A stretch of DNA of 64,000 nucleotides from Solicola gregarius (GTDB lineage Bacteria; Actinomycetota; Actinomycetes; Propionibacteriales; Nocardioidaceae): assembly GCF_025790165.1 (NCBI RefSeq), contig NZ_CP094970.1, positions 3,224,001 to 3,288,000 on the forward strand. Reading direction: 5' to 3'. Positions 47,318-56,103 of the stretch are shown piece by piece (positions within the stretch are counted from its first letter, which is position 1; each line of letters starts with the position of its first letter). The notes beneath the pieces were generated by a model, which saw only the letters and a list, made by a program, of their open reading frames with translations, was not told the origin of the DNA and ran no database searches. The translations under genes were made by a program, and so were the position numbers.

Positions 47318-47407
47318 GTGGGCCGCTACGGGTCGACACCTTGTGGTCCGTTACGGCTCTACCGCTTGAGCAAGTGCCCAATGACGGACGCCGTAACAGA
47401 CCACAAG
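47318..47407. promoter_or_regulatory. Repeated and inverted sites in a divergent control region
   Basis: GTGGGCCGCTACGG (47318-47331) recurs 25 bases later as GTGGTCCGTTACGG (47343-47356). The second copy, extended to CTTGTGGTCCGTTACGGC (47340-47357), pairs with GCCGTAACAGACCACAAG (47390-47407) with one mismatch in 18, and the loop contains CTTGAGCAAG. It lies in the 263-base space between the TIGR03089 and nucleotidyltransferase genes. Two direct and one inverted site suggest a regulator array or an attenuator. The rest of this space shows nothing else clear. Confidence 0.5.
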
Positions 47408-47543
47408 CCGAGCGCCGCGGTCGTTGCCCATCGTTTCTGCAGCATTGGTGCTCGTTCGAGTGCGGCAGAGGCTTCCGGTGACCGTTGTTGGGCGCCGATA
47501 GAACGGGTGGTGCGCCCATGCACCCGCGTACGCCGGCGATACG

Positions 47544-48620
47544 ATGATCGCAATGCGCGCCATCATCATCGCCGGGGGCTTTGGTTCGCGGCTGAGACCG
47601 CTGACGACCCGCCACCCCAAGCACGTACTACCGGTTGCCGGTGTGCCGTTCCTGATGCACCAGATAAGCAAGCTCGCCGATGCCGACATCACCGAGGTCG
47701 TGCTGGCCGCGTCGTACCGTGCCGACCAGTTCGAGCCGATCGTGACTGCGGCGAAGGGGATCGGCGTCACCGTCCGGGTCGAGACCGAGGACCACCCGCT
47801 CGGCACCGGGGGCGCGATCCGGCATGCCGCCGAGTCGATGGCGATGCGTCCCGACGAGGGGGTCGTGGTACTCAACGGCGACCAGCTCTCGGGCCACAGC
47901 ATCGCCTTGCAGGCAGAGGAGTTCGCGGCTGCCCGCGCCGACGTGAGCCTGCACCTCGTCGAGGTCGCCGACCCGCGGGCGTACGGCTGCGTGCCCACCG
48001 ATGACGCGGGACGCGTCACTGCCTTCTTGGAGAAGTCGCCCGATCCGGTCACGAACCAGATCAATGCGGGCTGCTACGTGTTCCGCCGTTCGGTGATCGA
48101 TGCGATCCCGGCCGGCGCCGAGGTCTCGGTCGAGCGCGAGACGTTTCCCGAGCTGCTGCGTTCCGGTGCTGCGATCATCGGGCATGTCGAGGATCGCTAC
48201 TGGCTCGACGTCGGTACGCCGGAGGCCCTCGTGCAGGCCTCGCGCGACATCGTGACCGGCGCCGTGCGCACGCCCGCTTACCCGTACACGCCCTCCGAGC
48301 GATACGTCGAGAGCGGTGCAGAGGTGCATTCGAGGGCATCGGTGCGTGGTGGCTCCGCGGTGTCGCGTGGCGCGCGGCTCGGCGCGAACGCGCGGGTCGA
48401 CGGCAGCGTCGTGATGGGTGGCGCCGTGATCGCCGACGGTGCCGCCGTCATCGACTCGGTGGTGGGCCCGGGCGCACGTGTCGGCATGCGTACGACCCTG
48501 CGGGGGACCGCGCTCGGCGACGATGCGATGGTCGGAGCCGACTGCGAGCTCACCGCGGGTGCCCGCGTGGCGTGTGGCGCGACCATCCCCGACGGCGCGA
48601 TTCGCTTCAGCAGCGGCTGA
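47544..48620 (+). CDS. Sugar-nucleotide synthase (mannose-1-phosphate guanylyltransferase-like)
   Basis: 358 aa. The nucleotidyltransferase domain has MRAIIIAGGFGSRLRPLTTR (G-G-x-G-x-R-L-x-P-L-T), HPKHVLPVAGVPFLMHQI, VVLNGDQLSG (metal Asp) and INAGCYVFRRSVIDAIPAG plus WLDVGTPEALV. A C-terminal left-handed beta-helix follows (about 255-355, with repeated GAxVxxxA units). This is the layout of actinobacterial ManB/ManC-like enzymes making GDP-mannose; another NTP/sugar pair is possible. The gene order with cofD/cofE and whiB matches the Rv3260-Rv3264 region. The start may be ATG 47544 or 47553. Confidence 0.88.
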   Translation: MIAMRAIIIAGGFGSRLRPLTTRHPKHVLPVAGVPFLMHQISKLADADITEVVLAASYRADQFEPIVTAAKGIGVTVRVETEDHPLGTGGAIRHAAESMAMRPDEGVVVLNGDQLSGHSIALQAEEFAAARADVSLHLVEVADPRAYGCVPTDDAGRVTAFLEKSPDPVTNQINAGCYVFRRSVIDAIPAGAEVSVERETFPELLRSGAAIIGHVEDRYWLDVGTPEALVQASRDIVTGAVRTPAYPYTPSERYVESGAEVHSRASVRGGSAVSRGARLGANARVDGSVVMGGAVIADGAAVIDSVVGPGARVGMRTTLRGTALGDDAMVGADCELTAGARVACGATIPDGAIRFSSG

Positions 48621-49628
48621 TCAACCGTCGAGCGACGCGCCCGCGGCGTGGTCGGTGCCGTAGGCGCGGTCGAGGATGCGCAGTCGCTCCCGGAGCGCGC
48701 CGAAGGCGACGAGGGTCGCCTCTCGAGAGGCGCCGTCGGCGGGCGTGATGACGACCCGGCCGCCGTCGACGGCCACCCGGAGCACCGTGTCGTCGGTGGC
48801 ACCGAGCGCCACGGCGATCACGTCGTCGTCGAGGGCGACGAAACCTCGGGGCCGCGCTGTACCGGCCCCGACCGCCTGGCGCACCGCTTCGTTCGCGCCG
48901 AGTCCGAACAGGTCGCCCTGCTCGTCGCGGATCAGCGCCGCGGCCCCCGGTCCGGCGTCGTCGCAGAAGTACGCAGGCGACAGCCCGCGTACGACGGCGA
49001 CGGGAAGGCGGGCGACCTTGCCGGTCACGAGGTCGGCCGCGGCCGCGATCTCATCGGCTATCGCCGGGGCGGTCACCTGGAGCTCGTTGCCGTGCGGGTC
49101 GCGCACGCCGGCGTACGACCGGAGGGGCCAGAGCCCGGCACACCCGATCGCCATATCGGCCTGGCCGATCCGCCACGCGCGCCCGGCGGTGTCGGTCACG
49201 ACGACGCCGAGCCGGCCGGTAGTCCGGGGGTAGCGGCGCGTCAGCGCGGTACGCAACACCGCCGCGTCCGCGTCGGGGTCGGTCGGGAGGGTGACGGCAG
49301 TGCCCTGATCGGTATTCGAGGCGTCGACCCCGGCGGCCGCCATGGTGAGCCCGTGCTTCGTACGGACGATCCGGGTTGCACCACGGCGGGCGACGACCCG
49401 TTCGGTCGAATCGTCGACGAGTGCCTCGCGGTCGGTCGTCGTCACCAGGCCGGCCGCCTTGCTCACCGCCTTGCTGGTGACCACGACCACGTCGTACGCA
49501 CCGAGCGGACCGTCGAGCCGGGCCGAGATCAGTTCGGCCAGGTCATCGCCGGGTCGGACCTCCGGCATGCCCCGGACGGGCACGATCTCCAGCGGGGCCG
49601 GATCATCCGGGTCGGGCGCGGCGTTCAT
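48621..49628 (-). CDS. cofE: Coenzyme F420-0:L-glutamate ligase
   Basis: 335 aa. The CofE domain adds gamma-linked glutamate to F420-0: EIVPVRGMPEVRPGDDLAEL, VVVTSKAVSKAAG, RRGATRIVRTKHGLTMAAAG, VDASNTDQGTAVTLPTDPD and TDTAGRAWRIGQADMAIGCA are the usual blocks. It is longer than archaeal CofE (about 250 aa) but lacks the full FMN nitroreductase domain fused in mycobacterial FbiB, carrying only some 80 extra residues. It overlaps cofD by an ATGA and its stop abuts the convergent nucleotidyltransferase stop with no spacer. Confidence 0.92.
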   Translation of the reverse strand: MNAAPDPDDPAPLEIVPVRGMPEVRPGDDLAELISARLDGPLGAYDVVVVTSKAVSKAAGLVTTTDREALVDDSTERVVARRGATRIVRTKHGLTMAAAGVDASNTDQGTAVTLPTDPDADAAVLRTALTRRYPRTTGRLGVVVTDTAGRAWRIGQADMAIGCAGLWPLRSYAGVRDPHGNELQVTAPAIADEIAAAADLVTGKVARLPVAVVRGLSPAYFCDDAGPGAAALIRDEQGDLFGLGANEAVRQAVGAGTARPRGFVALDDDVIAVALGATDDTVLRVAVDGGRVVITPADGASREATLVAFGALRERLRILDRAYGTDHAAGASLDG

Positions 49629-50614
49629 CGCGCCAGCTCGGCGGCGAGGTCGAGGGTGTCTTGGGCCATCGTGGCCGTTGCGTCTGCGTCGGACATCAGC
49701 AGCGGGACCGCGCGACACGCGATCTGGGCGTCCGAGAGCTCATCGGCCGCCGCGCGATCGCGCTCGTCGACCAGCCAGCCGTCGACGACCCCGCCGTTGC
49801 TGCGGGCCCCGTAGTGCCGCGCGACCCCCGACGCGCTGACCTCGATGCCGAGGCCACCGAGTAGCTGATCGGCCATACCGCGTACGGCGGCTCCTCCCAC
49901 GATCGGCGAGACGCCGACGACGGGACCCGTGGCGGCACGTACGGCCTCGCGGATACCCGGCACCTCGAGGATCGTGCCGATCGATACGATCGGATTCGAC
50001 GGCGGGACGATCACGGCGTCGGCCGCGGTGATCGCATCGAGGACGTCCGGTCCGGGTTTCGACTGCTCGACGCCCACCTCCACGACCCCGCGCACGGGTA
50101 CGGATGCACGCATGTGTACCCAGTACTCCTGGAAATGCACCGCTCGCCGGCCGCTCGCCGCCGACTCGTCGTCGATCACGATATGCGTCTCTACGCGATC
50201 GTCGCTCATCGGCAGCAACCGGACGCCGGGCTGCCAACGTACGCACAGCGCCTCGGTGACCTGGGTCAGCGTGTACCCGGCGCCGAGCATCTGGGTCCGA
50301 ACGACGTGCGTGGCGAGATCGCGGTCGCCAAGGCCGAACCAGGTGGGTTCGACGCCGTACGCCGCGAGCTCCTCCTTGGCGTGCCAGGTCTCGTCGGCTC
50401 GACCCCAACCACGTTCGACGTCGATGCCGCCTCCGAGTGTGTACATCAAGCTGTCGAGGTCGGGGCAGACCTTGAGGCCGAAGAGCCAGACGTCGTCGGC
50501 CGTGTTGCCGATGACGGTGAGGTCGTCGCCCGGGCGGAGTATCGAGCGAAGTCCGGTCAGGAATCGGGCGCCGCCGATCCCACCGGAGAGTGCGGTGAGG
50601 TGCATGGAACTCAT
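49625..50614 (-). CDS. cofD: 2-phospho-L-lactate (phosphoenolpyruvyl) transferase of F420 synthesis
   Basis: 329 aa. CofD/FbiA joins the lactyl- or enolpyruvyl-phosphate group to Fo to give (dehydro)F420-0. Its marks are TALSGGIGGARFLTGLRSIL (start), VIGNTADDVWLFGLKVCPDL, DLATHVVRT, LPMSDDRVETHI, VIVPPSNPIVSIGTILEVPG and VGVSPIVGGAAVRGMADQLL. The start is taken as ATG 50614; the inner ATG at 50605 is equally possible. The gene is first in the cofD-cofE operon and divergent from the repetitive membrane protein gene. Confidence 0.93.
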   Translation of the reverse strand: MSSMHLTALSGGIGGARFLTGLRSILRPGDDLTVIGNTADDVWLFGLKVCPDLDSLMYTLGGGIDVERGWGRADETWHAKEELAAYGVEPTWFGLGDRDLATHVVRTQMLGAGYTLTQVTEALCVRWQPGVRLLPMSDDRVETHIVIDDESAASGRRAVHFQEYWVHMRASVPVRGVVEVGVEQSKPGPDVLDAITAADAVIVPPSNPIVSIGTILEVPGIREAVRAATGPVVGVSPIVGGAAVRGMADQLLGGLGIEVSASGVARHYGARSNGGVVDGWLVDERDRAAADELSDAQIACRAVPLLMSDADATATMAQDTLDLAAELAR

Positions 50615-50856
50615 TGTGCGGCACCGGATCCGACTGCCGCCCCCAGAGGCCTTGCGGAAGGGCATCGCCGCGGTCGCGTACCCGGCCATCCCGCCGCCTG
50701 CGTTCACGGTGACTCGCGGAGGTCCAGTCCGGATTCGCTCCCGCACATCGGCAACCGAGCGCCCGGGACCGTTCCCTATCCAGCGCCCCTCTCCGCATCA
50801 CCCCTGACCTATGGCAGGCTAGGTCCGGACCTAAACACCTGGTGTGGGGAGAAACA

Positions 50857-52560
50857 GTGGTTACCGAATCCACCAAGAAGCTCCGTGAGCTCTTGGCGTT
50901 CGTCTTGCTCGGCGTCGTAGCGGCGCTCGTGCTGGTGTCGTTGTCGTTGCTCTTCAAGGACTTCGGGCCCGGCGTCGAGTTCAGCTTGAAGGCCGCCATC
51001 GTGCAGGGCGACCTCGTCAACCCGGTTTACGTACTCCTCGTCGTGGCGGCCGTTCTTCTCGTCACGCACCTAGGTGAGCCGACCAAGCAGGCACGCACGA
51101 TCACGATCGCTGCGCTGGCGCTGCTCGGCGTGATGGGCCTGCTCGGGCTCATCACCTGGATCGCGAGCCTCGGCGTCGAGGACCGTGCGCTGGAGAGCAT
51201 CCTCGGCGGGCTTGGCGGCCTCGCAGGGGCGGAGAAGGTCGGCGGCACTTTCGCCATGATCGTCCTGCTCGCCTTCGTCGGTGCCGCGATCTACTTCTGC
51301 CTGGTCACCCTCCAGGCGCTGCCGTCGACGCCGAAGCCCCAGCAGCAGTGGGCGGGTGCTCAGCAGGGCCAGTGGGGTGGCCAACCGCAGGCCGGCGCTT
51401 GGGGCGGTCAGGCGCCGCCGCAGCAGTGGGACGGTCAGGCCCAGCCGCAGCAGTGGGACGGTCAGGCGCAGCCGCAGCAGTGGGATGGTCAGGCGCAGCC
51501 GCAGCAGTGGGATGGTCAGGCGCAGCCGCAGCAGTGGGACGGTCAGGCGCAGCCGCAGGACGCAGCCGGCTCCTCGTGGGGTCAGCCGCAGGAGGCGGCA
51601 CCGGGTCAGTTCGGTCAGCCTGCGTGGGGTCAGCCGCAGCAGCCGGATCCGCAGCAGCAGTCGTGGGGTCAGCCGCAGGAGAACCCTCCGGGGCAGTGGG
51701 ACGGTCAGAGTGAGCCGCCGCAGCCTGCGTGGGGTCAGCCGCAGCAGCCGGATCCGCAGCAGCCGTCGTGGGGTCAGCCGCAGGAGAATCCTCCGGGGCA
51801 GTGGGACGGTCAGAGTGAGCCGCCGCAGCCTGCGTGGGGTCAGCCGCAGCAGCCGGATCCCCAGCAGCCGTCGTGGGGTCAGCCGCAGGAGAATCCTCCG
51901 GGGCAGTGGGACGGTCAGAGTGAGCCGCCACAGCCTGCGTGGGGTCAGCCGCAGCAGCCGGATCCCCAGCAGCAGCCGTCGTGGGGTCAGCCGCAGGAGA
52001 ATCCTCCGGGGCAGTGGGACGGTCAGAGTGAGCCGCCACAGCCTGCGTGGGGTCAGCCGCAGCAGCCGGATCCCCAGCAGCAGCCGTCGTGGGGTCAGCC
52101 GCAGGAGAATCCTCCGGGGCAGTGGGACGGTCAGAGTGAGCCGCCGCAGCCTGCGTGGGGTCAGCCGCAGCAGCCGGATCCCCAGCAGCAGCCGTCGTGG
52201 GGTCAGCCGCAGGAGAATCCTCCGGGGCAGTGGGACGGTCAGAGTGAGCCGCCGCAGCCTGCGTGGGGTCAGCCGCAGCAGCCGGATCCCCAGCAGCAGC
52301 CGTCGTGGGGTCAGCCGCAGGAGAACCCTCCGGGGCAGTGGGACGGTCAGCTGCGCCCCGAGGAGCAGACGACGCAGGCGTGGAGTCCAGCGCAGGACAG
52401 CGCCGAGGACTCCTCCTGGGGGCAGCCTCCCGCGTCGAGCAACGACGAGACGAGCGTATTCGACCCGGCCGCCGATGAGTCGACGGACAGCGAGTCGTCC
52501 GAGACCGACGAAGGCACCGAGTCCAACGATCGTCCGGGCTGGTGGAACCCGAGTTCCTGA
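50857..52560 (+). CDS. Four-helix membrane protein with highly repetitive Gln/Pro/Trp-rich tail
   Basis: 567 aa from GTG 50857, with GGGGAG 5 bases upstream. Residues about 8-155 hold four transmembrane helices (LLAFVLLGVVAALVLVSLSL, VYVLLVVAAVLLV, ALALLGVMGLLGLITWIA, FAMIVLLAFVGAAIYFCLVT). The rest is a soluble tail of exact repeats: five copies of a 9-aa unit (QAQPQQWDG), then seven copies of a 35/36-aa unit (begins QPAWGQPQQPDPQQ, ends PPGQWDGQSEPP), and an acidic end. The membrane part plus Gln-rich tail recalls the mycobacterial 34-kDa antigen (Rv0954, DUF5336), but I am not sure of homology. The tail is disordered, with regularly spaced Trp, and may bind wall or cytoskeletal partners. 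Confidence 0.8.
   Translation: MVTESTKKLRELLAFVLLGVVAALVLVSLSLLFKDFGPGVEFSLKAAIVQGDLVNPVYVLLVVAAVLLVTHLGEPTKQARTITIAALALLGVMGLLGLITWIASLGVEDRALESILGGLGGLAGAEKVGGTFAMIVLLAFVGAAIYFCLVTLQALPSTPKPQQQWAGAQQGQWGGQPQAGAWGGQAPPQQWDGQAQPQQWDGQAQPQQWDGQAQPQQWDGQAQPQQWDGQAQPQDAAGSSWGQPQEAAPGQFGQPAWGQPQQPDPQQQSWGQPQENPPGQWDGQSEPPQPAWGQPQQPDPQQPSWGQPQENPPGQWDGQSEPPQPAWGQPQQPDPQQPSWGQPQENPPGQWDGQSEPPQPAWGQPQQPDPQQQPSWGQPQENPPGQWDGQSEPPQPAWGQPQQPDPQQQPSWGQPQENPPGQWDGQSEPPQPAWGQPQQPDPQQQPSWGQPQENPPGQWDGQSEPPQPAWGQPQQPDPQQQPSWGQPQENPPGQWDGQLRPEEQTTQAWSPAQDSAEDSSWGQPPASSNDETSVFDPAADESTDSESSETDEGTESNDRPGWWNPSS
51409..51570 (+). repeat. 27-nt in-frame tandem repeat
   Basis: Five near-identical 27-base units and a degenerate sixth, starting at 51409, 51436, 51463, 51490, 51517 and 51544, encode QAxPQQWDG. 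Only a few third-position changes separate them, so they expanded recently. Confidence 0.85.
51616..52350 (+). repeat. 105/108-nt in-frame tandem repeat
   Basis: Seven units start at 51616, 51721, 51826, 51931, 52039, 52147 and 52255. The first three are 105 bases; the later ones have one extra CAG (108 bases), adding one Gln. Copies are almost identical at DNA level, so the number probably varies between strains, and short-read assemblies may miscount it. Confidence 0.88.
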
Positions 52561-52584
52561 GACCGGATCGGTAGCCTCGACGCT

Positions 52585-52611
52585 GCGCCCGCACGGTTCC
52601 CGTGCGGGCGC
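52585..52611 (+). terminator. Hairpin after the repetitive membrane protein gene
   Basis: GCGCCCGCACGG (52585-52596), a 3-base loop, then its exact complement (52600-52611). It lies 25 bases after the stop codon and before the whiB promoter, so it is a convincing terminator stem without a U-tract. Confidence 0.75.
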
Positions 52612-52625
52612 GTGTCGTGTTCGGG

Positions 52626-52676
52626 CCTGCGTATAGCAGGCCGCGGCTTGACTTTCGCGTATTGCAGGCATGTAAT
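52626..52676 (+). promoter_or_regulatory. whiB promoter with duplicated 12-bp sites
   Basis: TTGACT (52648-52653), 17 bases, TGTAAT (52671-52676) is a near-consensus promoter about 90 bases before the whiB start. Two sites, CGTATAGCAGGC (52630-52641) and CGTATTGCAGGC (52658-52669), flank and overlap it 28 bases apart; the first also forms CCTGC-N5-GCAGG (52626-52640). Paired sites over the -35 and in the spacer are the pattern of a repressor or activator dimer array. Confidence 0.6.
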
Positions 52677-52763
52677 TTCATACGTGTCGTTACTTCTTGC
52701 TCTCGGGTACGGGGAAGCGACGCACACCAACGGGGTCTAGCAAGGGGTCAAGGAGGCGAGACC

Positions 52764-53021
52764 ATGGCAGAGCCAGAGCTGCTCCCGGTTGACGCCGAAG
52801 AAGAGTTGAGTTGGCAGGAGCGCGCTTTGTGCGCGCAGACGGATCCGGAGGCGTTCTTCCCGGAGAAGGGTGGGTCGACACGCGAGGCGAAGCGTGTCTG
52901 CACCACGTGCGAGGTACGCGACGAGTGCCTCGAGTACGCCCTTCTCCATGACGAGCGATTCGGCATCTGGGGAGGGCTTTCGGAGCGGGAACGCCGGAAG
53001 CTGAAACGCAGGGCGGTGTAG
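52764..53021 (+). CDS. whiB2: WhiB family iron-sulfur regulator (WhiB2/WhmD-like)
   Basis: 85 aa. The four cluster-binding cysteines are present: Cys in RALCAQTDPEAFFP, then CTTC and DEC in RVCTTCEVRDECLEYAL; the C-terminal GIWGGLSERERRKLKRRA is the G-[IV]-W-G-G turn with a basic DNA-binding tail. WhiB proteins bind a 4Fe-4S cluster and the primary sigma factor. Its place beside cofD-cofE matches mycobacterial whiB2, required for septation. A perfect AAGGAGG lies upstream of ATG 52764. Confidence 0.93.
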   Translation: MAEPELLPVDAEEELSWQERALCAQTDPEAFFPEKGGSTREAKRVCTTCEVRDECLEYALLHDERFGIWGGLSERERRKLKRRAV

Positions 53022-53212
53022 AGACCGGGGGGTTGCCGGGGCGCCGCACGGCGCTGGGTCGCGATCTGCGGCGGCTGCGTGCGGTCGGTGGGTGCGTGTC
53101 CGTCGATGGCGGGCCGTGTCTCCGATGACTGAGAACGCGCGGTTTGTGCGCACGCCTTAGAGTGGTCCGCGCCCCAGGCCGTGTTGGCCTACCGCCGACC
53201 CCGAAGGTATGC

Positions 53213-56069
53213 ATGACCGCAGTTTTCGAGGACGAGCACCCGCCCGACCAGGCGTGGCTCTCGAATCCCCCCGACCGTCGCTGCGGTACTCGTCACGCAC
53301 AACGGCGCCCGCTGGCTTCCTCAGACGCTCGCCGCGCTCGGCGCCCAGACGTTCCACGCGGGCAGCGGAATCGCGGTCGACGTCGACTCCAAGGACGATA
53401 CGCCGGCGCTGCTGTCGGGGACGTTCCACGAGTCGTTGATCGTGCGTGTCGCCTCCGGCACCGGTTTCGGCGATGCCGTACGCGCGGGCCTCGACGCGCT
53501 GCCACGCACCGAGTGGATCTGGCTGCTTCACGACGACTGTGCGCCGGCCCCCGATGCACTCGAGCGGCTGCTCGACGACGCGCTCTCCACCGGAGCCGAC
53601 GTCGTCGGCCCCAAGCTCCGGGAGTGGCCGACGCTTCGGCGGCTTCTGGAGGTCGGCGTCTCGATCACGGGCACGGGCCATCGCGAGACCGGACTCGAGC
53701 GCGGCGAACCCGACCAGGGCCAGCACGACCGCGCACGCGACGTACTCGCGGTCAGCAGCGCGGGAATGCTCGTGCGACGCGACCTGTGGGACGCCCTCGG
53801 CGGCCTCGATCCCGAGCTTCCGCTGTACTTCGACGATGTCGACTTCGGCTGGCGCGTCGCCCGACACGGCGGTCGTACGCGCGTCGTTCCGCGGTCGGTC
53901 ATGTTCCACGCCGAGGCGAGCGCCCGGTCGCAACGTCCGACGGCGCGGCGGGTTCACCCGAGCCCGCGCCGCGACGCGCGCGAGGGCGCCCTGTACACCC
54001 TGCTGAGCAACGCGAGCCTGCCGGGATTCTGCTGGCAGTCCGTGCGCCTGTTCGTTGGTTCGTTGCTGCGCGTGATCGGTCTGGTCCTGGTCAAGGCTCC
54101 CGGCGACGCTCGTCAGGAGCTCGCCGCCCTGTTCTCGGTCTACGTACGCCCATGGCGGATCCTCGCCGCGCGCCGACGCCGGGCCGCGACCTCGACCGTC
54201 GCACCCGGCGACGTACGTCACCTGCTGCCGGCGTGGACGATCCCGTACCGGCATGGCATCGACGAGGTCGGCGACGTGCTGTGGGGATTCGCGAGAACGC
54301 CCGACGCGGAGTCGTCCGGTCGTCGTGCGATGGTCGTCGAGTACTCCCATGTCGCCGACCTCGATGACGAGGCCGAACCCGACCGGGGGCTCGTCGCCTT
54401 TGCGCGACGCCATCCATGGGCGTGTGTCGTCGCGGCCCTGACGGTCGTCTCGCTGGTCGCCTGTTGGGGCCTGATCGGTGGCGGATCCCTTTCGGGGGGT
54501 GCGCTGCTTCCGGCACCCGAAACGACCGGCGCGTGGTGGAGCACCTTCGCCGCGTCCTGGCACGACGTCGGTCTCGGCAGCGACGCGTTCGGCCCGCCGT
54601 ATGCGTTCGTGCTCGCCGCGTTGTCCGTGGTGACGTTCGGCCATCCCGGACTCGTCGTCGACGTGGTCGTGATCGGCGCCGTCCCGCTGGCGGCGCTCAC
54701 CGCCCACCGTCTGGCGCGACGGTTCCTGTCGTCCGGCCGGCTCCAGATCGCGTGGGCACTCGCGTACGCATTCGCCGTCGTCGCCTCCGGCGCACTCGGA
54801 CAGGGGCGCTTCGGCACGCTGCTCGGTCTCGTCCTGGCGCCGGTCGTCGTCAACTCGTCCATCTCGCTCGTGCAGCGCTCGTCGCTGCGTCGTGGCTGGC
54901 AGGAGGGCCTTCGGGTCGGGCTGTGGCTGAGCCTGCTCACTGCATTCGTGCCGATCGCGTACGCGTTGACCATCGGTGGGCTCGTGATCGCCGTCGGCCT
55001 GCGCGGCCGCGGGCGTGAGTGGCTGTCGCTGGGCCTGGCCGCGGTCGTGCCGTTCGGCGTCCTCGGTCCCTGGATGTGGGAGCGTGCGCTCGACCCGGGC
55101 CTGTGGTGGTGGGAGGCCGGGCTCGCCGACGGCGGGTTCGGCTCCTTGGAGCCCACCGTTCTCGACATCGCGCTCGGCCAGGCCGGTGGGCCGTACGCCG
55201 CGCCCGCGCTGTTCGGGGTGGGACTGCTCGCCGTCGGACTGGCCGCGCTGATCCCCGCGCGGAGACGGCAAGCGGTGTTGTGGGCGTGGCTCGTCGCGTT
55301 GATCTGTCTCGCGTTCGCCGTCATCGGTGCGGGTACGACCTTCGAGGTGCCCGGTATCTCGGGGGAGACGTCGGCATGGGTCGGTTTCGCCACGGTCTGC
55401 TGGCTCACAGCCCTCGCCGCCGGTGGCGCGATCGCGCTCGACGGTCTGGGGGCGGGTGAGGGGCGCGCGCTGGGTCGTACGCTCGGGGTCGCCGGACTCG
55501 TGGTCGGGCTGTCCGCGCCGGTGCTGATGGCCGGTTGGTGGGTGCTGCACGCCGACGGCGGCGCGGTCGGTCGGGGTGACCCGAGTGACCTGCCGGCGTA
55601 CCTCGCGGCCGACGCGGAGCGGACGGGCGGATCGGTTGTCGTACTCGACACCGCAGACGGCGCGGCGTTGACGTACTCCGTACACACCGACGACGGGCCG
55701 CGACTCGGCGATGAGTCGGTCATGCCCGCCACCGACGCGAATCCGGACTTCGCCACCCTCGTCTCGGCGCTGGCCTCCGACCCGACCGCCGACGACGTCG
55801 AGGAGCTGGCGGGCTATGGGGTCCATGCGGTCTATGCCAGGCCACCCGTCGACGAGTCGGTGACGGTCGCCTTCGACTCCGCGCCAGGCATCACCCCGTC
55901 GGGGAGCAGTGTGCCCGGCTCACGCGTGTGGATGCTCGAGTCGCCGGCCGATCCTCCCGAGGGCGACGGCAACGCGCTGCGGCCGTGGATCGTCGCCGCC
56001 GAGCTGACCGTCCTGGTCGTGGTCCTCGTGGTCGCGACACCCGGCAGGCGCAGCAGGAGGCGGGCATGA
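53213..56069 (+). pseudogene. Large GT2 glycosyltransferase with multi-helix membrane domain, frame broken as sequenced
   Basis: About 951 aa if restored. The start ATG 53213 (GAAGG upstream) reads MTAVFEDEHPPDQAWLSNPP; the frame then breaks in a run of six C (53277-53282), and dropping one C joins to TVAAVLVTHNGARWLPQTLA, the correct start of a GT-A fold. The metal site is WIWLLHDDCAPAPDALERLL and the acceptor motif YFDDVDFGWRVARHGGR. Residues about 290-700 hold ten or more membrane helices, followed by an extracellular C-terminal domain and a last helix (LTVLVVVLVVATPG). This GT2-plus-membrane layout is usual next to whiB2 and DUF5719 in actinobacteria and probably serves wall polysaccharide synthesis. 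Confidence 0.83.
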
Positions 56070-56103
56070 ATGAGTGGCGAGACCGAATCGTGGAGGTTGC
56101 GCC

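Noticed and set aside
47281-47543. tRNA or other structural RNA gene in the 263-base gap
   Set aside because: The pairing does not form a cloverleaf and there is no T-loop consensus.
51616-52350. 105/108-nt repeats as CRISPR or mobile repeats
   Set aside because: They are in-frame and coding, with no unique spacers.
51070-52671. Repetitive Leu/Arg open frame antisense to the repetitive membrane protein
   Set aside because: It mirrors the repeats of the sense gene; the sense strand has a start site, membrane helices and a ribosome-binding site.
53022-53212. Additional gene between whiB and the large glycosyltransferase
   Set aside because: No frame with a ribosome-binding site and convincing composition; 191 bases of GC-rich spacer with nothing clear.
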